Source of the DNA: CAZHMN01 sp964533705
Lineage (GTDB): Bacteria; Electryoneota; B3-LCP
Assembly: GCA_964533705.1 (NCBI GenBank)
Contig: CAZHMN010000027.1
Location: forward strand, 1-34,301
Direction of reading: 5' to 3'
DNA length: 34,301 bases
Shown here: positions 1 to 8,273 of the stretch, piece after piece
Position numbering within the stretch: position 1 is the stretch's first letter
How the letters are laid out: every line of letters starts with the position of its first letter
Position numbers and translations under genes: made by a program
The notes under the pieces: generated by a model
Databases searched by the model: none
What the model was told of the DNA's origin: nothing
What the model saw: only the letters and a program-made list of their open reading frames with translations

Positions 1-1767
1 CAGATTGATCTTTTCAGAAGGATCGTCGGGGACGTAGAAGAGCTGTTGCGGGGGCCTGCGGCGAGGATTATCCGGATTCGTCTCAATGTACTTCCAGGGA
101 CCGATGCGCAGCATCTTTACTACGTTGCCCTCAAAATCGGCTTCCGAATAGACTTCGGGGACAAAATCTTCATTCAAGGGATTAGCGAATAGATCGCGGC
201 CGTGCATGACCGGCGGGCTGTCCAAACCGGCGGCTGCCAATAAGGTTGGAGCGATATCAATGCTGTTCGTCAGCGATTCCACTATCATTTCAGATCCCAA
301 GCCGTTCGGCCTTTTGACTAACAGGGGGACACGGACCTGCTCCTCGTGCAGGGTATTTCCGTGCCACCAGCCGCCATGTTCCTGGAATTCTTCACCGTGA
401 TCGCTGGTGAAGGCAATGACACAATTATCGTAGAGCCCCTCAGCTTTTAACCTGCTTAACAATTGACCGATCCAGGCGTCGAGGTACTCGATTTCCTGAG
501 CGTAAAAATCCCTGAAGGGGCCTTCAAACTTCGGATCGGGATTGGGATTAGCGGCCCGGGCATAACCCTTTCCCGAATAGGGGTGCTCGAAATAGGGATC
601 GTGCGGATCCATATAGTGGATAAACAGGAAAAACTTTTGATCCTTATTCCGGCTGAGGAAATCATCAAAATAGCCGGTGACGACCTCAGCTTCCTGGTAA
701 TAATGATACGGGAATTTGCTTTGAACGACTTTCCGCCTGACCTGCCTGAGTACGCCGTAGAGAACGAGCCGGGAGGCCGCTTCGTTCGCTCCGAACAGGA
801 ATTTAGGCGGTAGATAGACATATTCGTGAAATCCCTGCTGGAAATTGAAAATCGGCGCCAGGTTAATGTTCGTAACGATGGAGCCGCTGTAGTAGCCCGC
901 CTGAGTGAATAGTTCAGCGAGAGTGGTGATGTTCTCAGGCAGAATCTGATTCTTGTGAATGGCTTGATGCTCCGTCGGGTATCTGGATGACAAGAGGGAG
1001 GCGGTTGATGGCTTCGTATAGGTCGCTTGCGAATATGTCGTGGTGAATAGCGTAGCATCACGGGCCAGGGCATCTATGTTTGGCGTGGCCAGTGAGTCAT
1101 TGCCATAGCATCCCAGGTAATCGGGTCGCAGAGTATCCACCATGATCAAAATCACGCAGGGTTTTTCGGCGAGGGCTTCCTGACCGGCGGCTGAATATTC
1201 GTGATAGACCGCCACAGTTTCCGCCGATAATAATTTCGACAATACCACGCCTGCAATCATCAGAACGATGACGAGCGCGCCATATCCCAGTGGTCGAGTG
1301 AACCAGTTGAATACGCTCTTCAGCGGTCCGACCAAGATCAGGCGCACGATGAAAAAGAGCACCAGCGACGCAGCGATCAGAATTGCTATGGTCAAAAGTC
1401 CGGTGGGTTCCAGATAGCGGACTCTTTCTCCGTGGAAATCCCTGAAAGCACGGAACAAGAAGACAAGGAAGAAAATCAGACCAAGCGTGGCGCTGTAAAC
1501 GGCAGCCCCGAGATACCTGCGGCTGGCTTTCCTCTCCTGGTGAAAAGGAAGGATTTGAAGAAGTATGTTGAAACCGATGCCCGCCAATCCGCCCAAAATG
1601 CCGTAGGCAATCACGGCGAAGAGCAGACCGGATAAATTGGCCGGTACTGCTCCGAACTTGGCGATCAGCAGGACTTCGAAAAGGCCTAAAGTTATCCCTC
1701 CCAACGATCCAGCGACAAAGCTGAAGATCGCGGTGCCCGGTTTTCCACTCAAGCGGTCATCTGACAT
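1..1767 (-). CDS. Membrane-anchored sulfatase-fold protein with Thr at the nucleophile position (3' end outside window)
   Basis: The frame is open from an ATG at 1767 to the left edge (589 codons), so the C-terminus is missing, probably only a few dozen residues. Five hydrophobic segments (about residues 13-37, 46-74, 85-106, 122-147, 160-181) precede a periplasmic sulfatase-type domain (PF00884 fold). The metal ligand Asp211 lies in VDTLRPDYLG, and Asp456-His457 lie in TSDHGEEF. The sulfatase signature C/S-x-P-x-R is replaced by T-K-P-S-T, with Thr251 encoded at 1015-1017. The formylglycine precursor and the Arg are therefore both absent. Thr nucleophiles are known in LtaS and EptA-type phosphotransferases of this superfamily, so a phosphoglycerol or phosphoethanolamine transferase or phosphoesterase is more likely than a sulfate ester hydrolase. 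The substrate is unknown. It is the last gene of the window and follows the PHP gene by 27 bp. A GGGAAGAG sequence precedes the ATG. Confidence 0.88.
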   Translation of the reverse strand, partial: MSDDRLSGKPGTAIFSFVAGSLGGITLGLFEVLLIAKFGAVPANLSGLLFAVIAYGILGGLAGIGFNILLQILPFHQERKASRRYLGAAVYSATLGLIFFLVFLFRAFRDFHGERVRYLEPTGLLTIAILIAASLVLFFIVRLILVGPLKSVFNWFTRPLGYGALVIVLMIAGVVLSKLLSAETVAVYHEYSAAGQEALAEKPCVILIMVDTLRPDYLGCYGNDSLATPNIDALARDATLFTTTYSQATYTKPSTASLLSSRYPTEHQAIHKNQILPENITTLAELFTQAGYYSGSIVTNINLAPIFNFQQGFHEYVYLPPKFLFGANEAASRLVLYGVLRQVRRKVVQSKFPYHYYQEAEVVTGYFDDFLSRNKDQKFFLFIHYMDPHDPYFEHPYSGKGYARAANPNPDPKFEGPFRDFYAQEIEYLDAWIGQLLSRLKAEGLYDNCVIAFTSDHGEEFQEHGGWWHGNTLHEEQVRVPLLVKRPNGLGSEMIVESLTNSIDIAPTLLAAAGLDSPPVMHGRDLFANPLNEDFVPEVYSEADFEGNVVKMLRIGPWKYIETNPDNPRRRPPQQLFYVPDDPSEKINL

Positions 1768-1794
1768 GTTCTCTTCCCGACGTTTAGTTCCAAG

Positions 1795-2571
1795 TTATTT
1801 ATGAATACGAACCTGCTGCGGCTTCACGTTTGTCTCTTGCTCGTGTAACCTGTCTGACGACCCGTCAGGCATTGCAAAACTCCTGCCAAAACGCTTGAGC
1901 ATTCGCCTCAGTTGGTTGATGCGAAGCAGATGGAGCAGATTAAACGCTTCAATGAAGGTCAGTGGGCTGCTCACGACTTTGACTTGATCCTGACGCAAGG
2001 CTTGTAATACGGAGGAGATAGTCGGATCAGCCCGAACCATTGAATAGGTCAAATCCAACTGATCCAAACGGTGACAATCTGAATTGCCGATTAGTGGTTT
2101 TTTATACTCTGTAGCGAATCTCTGTGCAGTTTTATTTGGATTAAAAAATCGAGTGTAAAAACTGTGAATTTCGACAGCGTCGAACAAATCTATATGACGG
2201 CGCAACAAACCATGTAAGCAGATAAAGCTCCAATGGAACGGATGTGGGGCCACCACGATCACATCATGGGATTTTTTATAGGCGCGGAGGTCTTCAAATG
2301 TGCGTATCTTGTCGGCTTCTTTATCGGCGTTCAATAGGAGCACATGGCGCCCCCGGATATCCGCTTCAACGCCCGGAATCAGCAGGATGCCCCGATCCTC
2401 TGCGTAGGGTATCCAATCCTGTCTGAACGTCAGGCGGCGATGGTTGGTAATGGCTAAGACTTGATAACCCAATGTCGCGCAACGATCAATCAGCTCAAAG
2501 GCCGAATAGGGGATGAAGTCGAATTGATCTTCGCGGCTGTGCAAATGAAAGTCAGCTTTTAGCCATTCCAT
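1795..2571 (-). CDS. PHP-domain metal-dependent phosphoesterase-like protein
   Basis: A 258-residue protein with the PHP (polymerase and histidinol phosphatase) metal-site pattern: His9 and His11 in FHLHSRED, His44 in ITNHRR, Glu69 in PGVEAD, His110 and His113 in APHPFH, and Asp165/His167 in GNSDCH. The usual TDH triplet after the second strand reads TNH, a mild departure. PHP proteins hydrolyse phosphate monoesters or diesters with a di- or trinuclear metal centre. No polymerase or histidinol-phosphatase context is visible. There is no signal peptide, so it is presumably cytosolic. It sits between the flippase-family gene and the membrane sulfatase-fold gene, spaced 31 and 27 bp, so it is likely co-transcribed. 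Removing phosphate from a glycan precursor or lipid phosphate is possible but is only inference. Confidence 0.88.
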   Translation of the reverse strand: MEWLKADFHLHSREDQFDFIPYSAFELIDRCATLGYQVLAITNHRRLTFRQDWIPYAEDRGILLIPGVEADIRGRHVLLLNADKEADKIRTFEDLRAYKKSHDVIVVAPHPFHWSFICLHGLLRRHIDLFDAVEIHSFYTRFFNPNKTAQRFATEYKKPLIGNSDCHRLDQLDLTYSMVRADPTISSVLQALRQDQVKVVSSPLTFIEAFNLLHLLRINQLRRMLKRFGRSFAMPDGSSDRLHEQETNVKPQQVRIHK

Positions 2572-2602
2572 ACCGAAATGCGCCCTCAGAAATTGTCAGC
2601 GA

Positions 2603-3610
2603 TTAGTTTCCAGCTCGGGATTTCCGCATCTCCTCCATCTGGCGCTTGTAATCCGTCCTGCGCGTGAGGAAGATGATCGCTCCGAATATATTGACTGAAA
2701 TAGAGACGAAGTAAACCATCGTCGCCGAGAGCATCATGGCGCTTCTGGCCGCGGACGATGCGCCCTGGACAACTCCGAGGCTATCCAGAAGCCCCATGAA
2801 TGCCCCCTCCCGCAAGCCTATTCCCGCAATTGAGAGCGGAATCATGGTGATCATCTGCGTCATCGGCCCGACTTTGAACACGTCGGCTAAGGCGAGACCG
2901 GCTCCCAGGGCCAGCGAATTTACGAAATAAGTCAGGAACCAGAACATATATACCACGAGTCCCAGCAAAATCGCCGTCAGGAGGCTTTTCTTCTTCTTGC
3001 TGTAAATTGTAAAGGCCTCAACCAGATTGTTCAGGGGTTTCTCGATTTTGCTTTTCATGGGGAAGTTAAAATTGAGTATTTTCCTGAAGAGAGCGGGGGT
3101 GAAAAGTAGAATAAGGGCCAGGATTAAAAGAATGACGAAGAAAGCTCCGAACACGTAGAGGAATTTGACGTCTATCTTCCCTGTAAAAAAGGGCAGGGTG
3201 ATCAGCACGAGAAGGCCCAGCGAGAAGAATGTGCCGATCATCTTCTCAATCAGGACTACGGATACTGAGGCTTCTGTTTTCCCGGTGTATCTGGCGATGT
3301 CGTACGCTTTGTAAGCTTCCAGGCCAACGCCTGTGGGGGTGAACGTCCCCAGAAATCTGCCCACCAGAAACGTTTTGACGATATGGGGAAAAGGAACGAT
3401 CAAGTTCTGCCCCACCAGAAGCACGTTCCACCTTAAGATTGAAAACAGGATGGCTCCGATCTGCATCAGAAACGAGACGGCGAACCAGCCCGGCTGGTGC
3501 TTGAAGGAAGCGATGATGTCATCAAACCCGATCTGGAAACGCTTGAAAATCAGGTAAAGAATGATGACCGTAACTGAGACCTTGATCAGGTTGATGACTA
3601 GTTTTTTCAC
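2603..3610 (-). CDS. Flippase-like integral membrane protein (LPG synthase TM / AglD-like, UPF0104)
   Basis: A 335-residue polytopic protein with seven or eight hydrophobic helices. It has the hallmark loop of the lysylphosphatidylglycerol-synthase transmembrane family: GTFTPTGVGLEAYKAY at residues 88-103, followed by a conserved Glu in VLIEKMIG. The second family signature, PLSIAGIGLREGAFMGL, lies in the C-terminal half. Members such as archaeal AglD and many bacterial homologues lie in glycan loci. They are thought to move or use lipid-linked substrates, but few have a tested activity. It starts with GTG at 3610, with AAAGGA about 9 bases upstream. It is the only candidate for a lipid-carrier flippase in the window, since no Wzx- or MATE-type protein is present. 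Exact function is uncertain; the family call is firm. Confidence 0.88.
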   Translation of the reverse strand: MKKLVINLIKVSVTVIILYLIFKRFQIGFDDIIASFKHQPGWFAVSFLMQIGAILFSILRWNVLLVGQNLIVPFPHIVKTFLVGRFLGTFTPTGVGLEAYKAYDIARYTGKTEASVSVVLIEKMIGTFFSLGLLVLITLPFFTGKIDVKFLYVFGAFFVILLILALILLFTPALFRKILNFNFPMKSKIEKPLNNLVEAFTIYSKKKKSLLTAILLGLVVYMFWFLTYFVNSLALGAGLALADVFKVGPMTQMITMIPLSIAGIGLREGAFMGLLDSLGVVQGASSAARSAMMLSATMVYFVSISVNIFGAIIFLTRRTDYKRQMEEMRKSRAGN

Positions 3611-3675
3611 GACTTATATGTCCTTTATTTCCGGTCTTGCGATTGATCTGAAGTTCTGCTTATTGTAATACAGAG

Positions 3676-3693
3676 GCCGGGCGGATGCCCGGC
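3676..3693. repeat. Perfect GC-rich stem-loop between two genes
   Basis: GCCGGGC at 3676-3682 and GCCCGGC at 3687-3693 form a perfect 7-bp stem around the 4-base loop GGAT. It lies in the 128-bp space between the phosphodiesterase gene (stop at 3739) and the flippase-family gene (start at 3610). No T-tract follows on either strand, so it is not a standard intrinsic terminator. It could attenuate transcription, protect upstream mRNA from 3' decay, or be one copy of a dispersed palindrome. I see no second copy in the window. Confidence 0.55.
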
Positions 3694-3738
3694 GCTAATT
3701 CCCCCACCCGCTGTACGATCAACAATGATAACGCCGGT

Positions 3739-5418
3739 TTACTCGAGGTAACCCAGGCTGCGCAGGCGATCGGCGATTTCGGCACTCTCCGCGTCCGAAA
3801 AATCCTTTCTCTCCACCTCGGGAAGATCATCAGCTTTTACACTTTTAACCGCATTGGTTTTCACAAATTCGGGCGAAAAGATGTCCGCCAGCACCTTGCC
3901 GTCCATATCGTCGGGCACGGCCTGACCCGTCAGATGGAGAATCGTGGGAGCCACGTCGGGCATTTCCGCGCCTTCTATCTTATGCCCCTTTTTAAATTGC
4001 GGCCCGTAGGCCATGAAAACCCCTTCCATGCGGTGGAATCCGTTCGGGGTGTTGGCGCTGGTCTGCAAAACCCGGTTCAGGCCGATCAACTGGCGTCCCA
4101 AACACCCGTAGTTGCGCGCTACAAAGACCAGGTCGGGCGCGTATTTCGCCTGGTCTCCGTGATACAGTTCCTCTCGAAAGTACACATGATCAACGACGGA
4201 TTCCCCATTCGCCGGATCCTTGATTTGAAGCAGTCCTTCTTTGATCTCTTGGCGCAATTGATCGTATTCGGCACCGGGGTCCACGATTCCGGCGCCATTT
4301 CGCTTTACGTTAATGAAGATGCCCTGCGCCGGAATAGAGGCGAAGAACGCCTTCGTTCCGGAATAGTCCAGAGCGGCTTCCAGATCGCTCTTAAAGGTGG
4401 AACGGCCGCGGCGAATCTTGCCTCTGACGGCGGACTGAATTGATTTCGGCACCAATGCCTTGACCAAGGGTGAATCGTTCAAATTCATTAAGAACATGAA
4501 AAGCCTGCGCTTGCGCAGGACTTCAGGTTTGGTTTTTAAATACCCCTTCTGCGCCAGCCAGGTGTTGACGTTGAACCACTGCCTGGTGGCACCGAAGCCG
4601 TGATCGGACATGATGACAAGCGGAGTATCTCCGAGCCTTCCCCGCAATTCACCCAGCATCTCATCCACCATCTGGTAGCTCTTTATGATGCGCGGACGCA
4701 GCTTCCTTGCCATCTTGGAGTTATACTGCGGCCATTCGGGATCCAGATACTTCCAGAAGAGATGCTGAATGCGATCCAGGTTCACGAAGACGATCATGAA
4801 AAAGTGCCACTCCTTGTTTTCCAGCAGGTACCAGAAGAGTTCCTTTCGCTTCTGAAAGGAATGTTCCACGTCGCTAAGGAAATTGTTGGCGTCCTTTTCA
4901 AGTTCGACGTCGTATTGGGGAATGTCAATATTGACGACGTAATCCCCGACAGCCTTCAGGATCTCCGCCTTCAGATCGGCCGGATAGGTGTAATCCGAAT
5001 CATTGGATGGAGTCATCATACCCGAGACCATCAATCCGTCTATTTTCTCGGGCGGGAAGGTTATGGGTACATTGACGACCGCTGATTTCTTGCCGTTGGC
5101 TGCGAACAGATGCCACAGCTTGCGTCCCTGCATGGAACTCAGGTTGATCAGGGGTCTATCGGGATATTTTAAGGGTGATTCTCGAAAGTCAAAAATACCG
5201 TGCTTGCCGGGATTTTTGCCGGTTAAACAGGCGGCCCAAGCGGGCGGCGTGGTGGGTGGTATCGTCGAAGCGAGCTCACCCCAGGTGGATTCTGTAAATA
5301 GAGCCGCGAAGTTAGGCAGCAGCCCTTCATCAGCCCAGGGCTTAAGCAATCGGTATGTAGCTCCATCCAGACCGAGAAGAATAACTCGATCGGAGGGGCT
5401 TGAGGATGATGATGGCAT
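3739..5418 (-). CDS. Alkaline phosphatase-family / type I phosphodiesterase protein, apparently cytosolic
   Basis: A 559-residue type I phosphodiesterase/nucleotide pyrophosphatase-fold protein (PF01663). The metal ligand Asp is in LLGLDGA (residues 14-20), the probable nucleophile Thr57 is in PPTTPPAW, followed by TGKNPGKHGIFDF. Asp215 and His219 lie in NLDRIQHLFW, and Asp272-His273 in MSDHGFG. A distal His lies in NGFHRMEG and a terminal DVAPTILHL motif follows. It ends in RLRSLGYLE, a tail common in this group. There is no signal peptide: a short Ser-rich start leads straight into the first strand. A cytosolic location is therefore expected, unlike its lipoprotein paralogue upstream. No clear Shine-Dalgarno precedes ATG 5418. 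It may hydrolyse phosphodiesters, or transfer a phospho-group to or from a nucleotide- or lipid-linked precursor. The substrate cannot be read from sequence. Confidence 0.9.
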   Translation of the reverse strand: MPSSSSSPSDRVILLGLDGATYRLLKPWADEGLLPNFAALFTESTWGELASTIPPTTPPAWAACLTGKNPGKHGIFDFRESPLKYPDRPLINLSSMQGRKLWHLFAANGKKSAVVNVPITFPPEKIDGLMVSGMMTPSNDSDYTYPADLKAEILKAVGDYVVNIDIPQYDVELEKDANNFLSDVEHSFQKRKELFWYLLENKEWHFFMIVFVNLDRIQHLFWKYLDPEWPQYNSKMARKLRPRIIKSYQMVDEMLGELRGRLGDTPLVIMSDHGFGATRQWFNVNTWLAQKGYLKTKPEVLRKRRLFMFLMNLNDSPLVKALVPKSIQSAVRGKIRRGRSTFKSDLEAALDYSGTKAFFASIPAQGIFINVKRNGAGIVDPGAEYDQLRQEIKEGLLQIKDPANGESVVDHVYFREELYHGDQAKYAPDLVFVARNYGCLGRQLIGLNRVLQTSANTPNGFHRMEGVFMAYGPQFKKGHKIEGAEMPDVAPTILHLTGQAVPDDMDGKVLADIFSPEFVKTNAVKSVKADDLPEVERKDFSDAESAEIADRLRSLGYLE

Positions 5419-5511
5419 AGCTAAGTCTAATTCTAATTCAGTATCAAGGTTGTTTGACTTTCATCCCAGGTGAACTTTATTCCATTCAATCGGATTTATT
5501 TGTCACCTTTT

Positions 5512-7524
5512 CTACTTTGTATAGTCAAAAAAGGAGCTTCCTTCCATCACCGGTGGCGTGCCGACGTCGAAAAATCCCAGAGCGGTCGGCGCGAAGTCAA
5601 TGATGGCGGGATTATCCTTATCGATGGGGCGGTTTGCAAACAATACGCCGGGGGTTTCTTCCATCGCTGAAGCGGAATGATCCCCCGACCATTTGCTCAA
5701 ATTATTGGTGATTAGTGCGGGCGGAATGCCACCCAGCATGGTCTCTTTGGAGGTGCGATACCCTTCGGCGAAGCCCAACTGCAGTTCGGGGGCAGCGGAC
5801 ATGTAATCGCCCCGATATACGTCTTTGGATTTGTAGATGGCGCTGAAAACCGGTTTGCCGTTCAGCGGATCTCGCACTTCCATCAGCTTCATGGCGATTT
5901 CATCTAAGAGGTGATCGTATTCCTCGCCAGGTTTCACGATGCCTTTCGCTTCTCTGCCTTTCAGGTTGAAATAGATTTGCCCGGTTCCCAGAGCGTAAGC
6001 TTTGGTCTTTTCCCAAACTACCTTGGGGAAGAAATCACCTTGCGGATACATTTCTTCAGGAATTTCCTGTCCCGGCAACAACTTTTCCATCCCTTCGAAG
6101 AAGAGATAGCCGTTTTGCGCCAGCCAGGTATTGGTATTGAATCCCCGGCGGAAGCTGTGGAATCCATGATCCGACATGACGATCAGGGTGGTTTCCTCAT
6201 CCACATACTTATCCATGACTTCGCCGACGAAACGATCCATGTGGCGGTAGGTTGATTCCAGTGCATCACCGAATTGAGCCGCACCAATGGGATCGTAACC
6301 GGGGTGACCGATGTCCAGATACCGATAGAACATATGCGCCGCCCGGTCGGTGTCGGTAAAGGCACAGATGAAGAGATCCCAATCACGCCGCTCCAGTTCG
6401 GAATAGAAAATGCGTTCTCTCTCGGCTGTAATCATTTTCATCGCTTCCAGCCATTGCGCTTCGGACAAACGCTCCTCGTTCAGCACGGAAGTATCATAAG
6501 CCCAGCCGACAGTCTTGAAATATCCTACCTTTTCAAACAGTTCCCTGGAGAAACCGTCCGGGAAAGACATCGGCATATAGGGATCTGATGGATCCATGGA
6601 CAGCGGAGTCACATATAACCGGAATTCCGGCGTAGTGCTGAAAACATAGCAACGGCAGATTCCGGCAGCTTTTAAAAACGGCGTGATTTTCACTCTGAAG
6701 GGCAGCCACTCGCTCCAGGTGCCGACCTTCAATATGGTGCTTCGCTCGTCCAGACGCACTTCAACGGTTCGATCGTCTCTGATGCTGAAATTAAGGGGCA
6801 CTCTGATGCGTTCATTCTTCTTGGGATGAACTAAAGTTTCCAGATAGGTAGCGACCTCCCCGTTGATCACGTTGACTTTGACTAATTTTCCACCGCCTAC
6901 AGGTTGGGACAACTCCTCGGAGGTCAAGTCGGTGGCCATGTAAGTAAAAGTCGAGTTGGTCCCGCGTAGATCAGGGGTCCCCAAACCGGACATCATCTTT
7001 CCAGGCGAGATGTCCTCCGGTGGAAAGGTATAGGGGACAAACAACACGGTGGAATGAATTCCGGAATCGGCCGCGATCTTCCAGAAAGCCGTCCCCCCTC
7101 GAGTTACTTCCCCGTGGGCGGACGAGGTTGGAAAGAGTCCCAGCATTAATTCAGGCGGCTGCAAATCCATGACCGCGACGTCTGGCATGTAATTCTCCGG
7201 GTGCCGTTTTACGAAGTCGTAGATCCCGTGCCCTCCCGGATTGGTCCCCGTGGCGAATGACGACCAAGCTACCGGTGATTGAGGTGGAATGGTGGATTGC
7301 AGTTCAGAATAATCGCCGAGCTCTTTCAACCTCTGCAAATTAGGGAGTTTACCCTCCTCCATCCATTTATTCATCCAGCCTGGGTCAACGCCGTCAAATC
7401 CCAAGATGATCAGCTTGGAGCCGCTGGGCACATAGTCGCGTCGGTCACTGCACGAAACCGACAACAGTAAAGCGATCCCCAGAATGAAACTCAAGGAGCG
7501 TAGAACCCCTATATTTTTTAGCAT
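5512..7524 (-). CDS. Lipoprotein of the alkaline phosphatase / type I phosphodiesterase family
   Basis: A 670-residue paralogue of the preceding-family protein downstream. It begins with a lipoprotein signal: a hydrophobic stretch, then LLSVSC with Cys25 as the lipidation site. It should therefore be periplasmic or membrane-anchored. The catalytic elements are Asp44 in LGFDGVD, probable nucleophile Ser83 in PPQSPVAW, TGTNPGGHGIYDF, Asp391/His397 in FTDTDRAAHMF, Asp452-His453 in MSDHGF, and a distal WSGDHS. Roughly residues 212-312 form a beta-rich insert absent from the 559-residue paralogue. GGAG lies 8 bases before ATG 7524. It probably removes or transfers phospho-substituents on a periplasmic glycan or lipid, which is inferred from the fold and the locus. 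The neighbouring exporter gene suggests the target is the exported glycan. Confidence 0.9.
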   Translation of the reverse strand: MLKNIGVLRSLSFILGIALLLSVSCSDRRDYVPSGSKLIILGFDGVDPGWMNKWMEEGKLPNLQRLKELGDYSELQSTIPPQSPVAWSSFATGTNPGGHGIYDFVKRHPENYMPDVAVMDLQPPELMLGLFPTSSAHGEVTRGGTAFWKIAADSGIHSTVLFVPYTFPPEDISPGKMMSGLGTPDLRGTNSTFTYMATDLTSEELSQPVGGGKLVKVNVINGEVATYLETLVHPKKNERIRVPLNFSIRDDRTVEVRLDERSTILKVGTWSEWLPFRVKITPFLKAAGICRCYVFSTTPEFRLYVTPLSMDPSDPYMPMSFPDGFSRELFEKVGYFKTVGWAYDTSVLNEERLSEAQWLEAMKMITAERERIFYSELERRDWDLFICAFTDTDRAAHMFYRYLDIGHPGYDPIGAAQFGDALESTYRHMDRFVGEVMDKYVDEETTLIVMSDHGFHSFRRGFNTNTWLAQNGYLFFEGMEKLLPGQEIPEEMYPQGDFFPKVVWEKTKAYALGTGQIYFNLKGREAKGIVKPGEEYDHLLDEIAMKLMEVRDPLNGKPVFSAIYKSKDVYRGDYMSAAPELQLGFAEGYRTSKETMLGGIPPALITNNLSKWSGDHSASAMEETPGVLFANRPIDKDNPAIIDFAPTALGFFDVGTPPVMEGSSFFDYTK

Positions 7525-7550
7525 TTATCAGTCTCCAAACAAGTTAATGC

Positions 7551-8210
7551 CTAATCTCTTGTAGCGAGGACGTACAGCGTAGCAGATGCCACCAGAATGC
7601 TGAAAATCTGGGCTACCTCCACCCATTCAGTGATGAAGAATCCAGAGCGTCGCTTTAACACGATGGTATCTTCGGGCTGAAGGAGGATATCCAGCGTTAC
7701 TTTATCTTCCTCGAAGATCTCCTTGAGATTGATCGCCCGTCGAGGTTTATCGACACCACTTGAGTATATATAGCACTCTTTCAGATTAGCTTCGGGCGTC
7801 ATGCCACCTGCCAATGCTAGATAATCGGTCAGACGCATTTTTTCGTCATATGGAAGCGCTCCGGGTGAGCCTACTTCTCCCAAAACATAGACTTTATAGG
7901 CCGTCTGCGAACTAATTGTCACAACGACCACAGGATTCACGAGATATTCCTGCAGTTTTTCACGGAGAACGTTCTGTAATCCCGCCGTCGTCAGGCCTTG
8001 CACATATAGGTTACCAACCAAAGGAAATGAGATTGTTCCATCCGGGAGGACCGCGACAGTCATGGTTAAGTCAGCGTTTTCGTGAACATAAACGTTGAGC
8101 TGGTCAGCAGGTTTAATTCGGTACATTGATTTTTCATTTTCCGCTGACGCAGAACCTGGAATCAGGATTAACGGCATGAGGATGCAGAATATCCAATAAA
8201 ATCTTTTCAT
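7551..8210 (-). CDS. Polysaccharide export protein, Wza/PES family
   Basis: A 219-residue protein read from ATG 8210. An in-frame start at 8252 would add 14 charged residues before the signal peptide, so 8210 is preferred. Residues 1-23 are a signal peptide ending SASA. Residues 29-101 form the poly-export domain (YRIKPADQLNVYV and LPDGTISFPLVG), then a SLBB-type beta-grasp at about 104-185 (VYVLGEVGSPGALPY). The C-terminal helix, at about 197-216, is hydrophobic and could span a membrane, as the Wza C-terminal helices do. There is no lipobox Cys, whereas classical Wza is a lipoprotein. Wza-like proteins form the outer-membrane channel for capsule or exopolysaccharide. The usual partner, a Wzc/Wzz-type chain-length kinase, is not in this window and may lie beyond the edges. 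Confidence 0.9.
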   Translation of the reverse strand: MKRFYWIFCILMPLILIPGSASAENEKSMYRIKPADQLNVYVHENADLTMTVAVLPDGTISFPLVGNLYVQGLTTAGLQNVLREKLQEYLVNPVVVVTISSQTAYKVYVLGEVGSPGALPYDEKMRLTDYLALAGGMTPEANLKECYIYSSGVDKPRRAINLKEIFEEDKVTLDILLQPEDTIVLKRRSGFFITEWVEVAQIFSILVASATLYVLATRD

Positions 8211-8273
8211 GATTATTTCCCGTTTTTTTATCAGGAGGTCAAAGCAATTCAAATTATCCCTGAAGTAAACACA

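Noticed and set aside
1..1767. Straight call as a sulfatase
   Set aside because: The nucleophile position is Thr and the signature Arg is missing, so sulfate ester hydrolysis is not supported.
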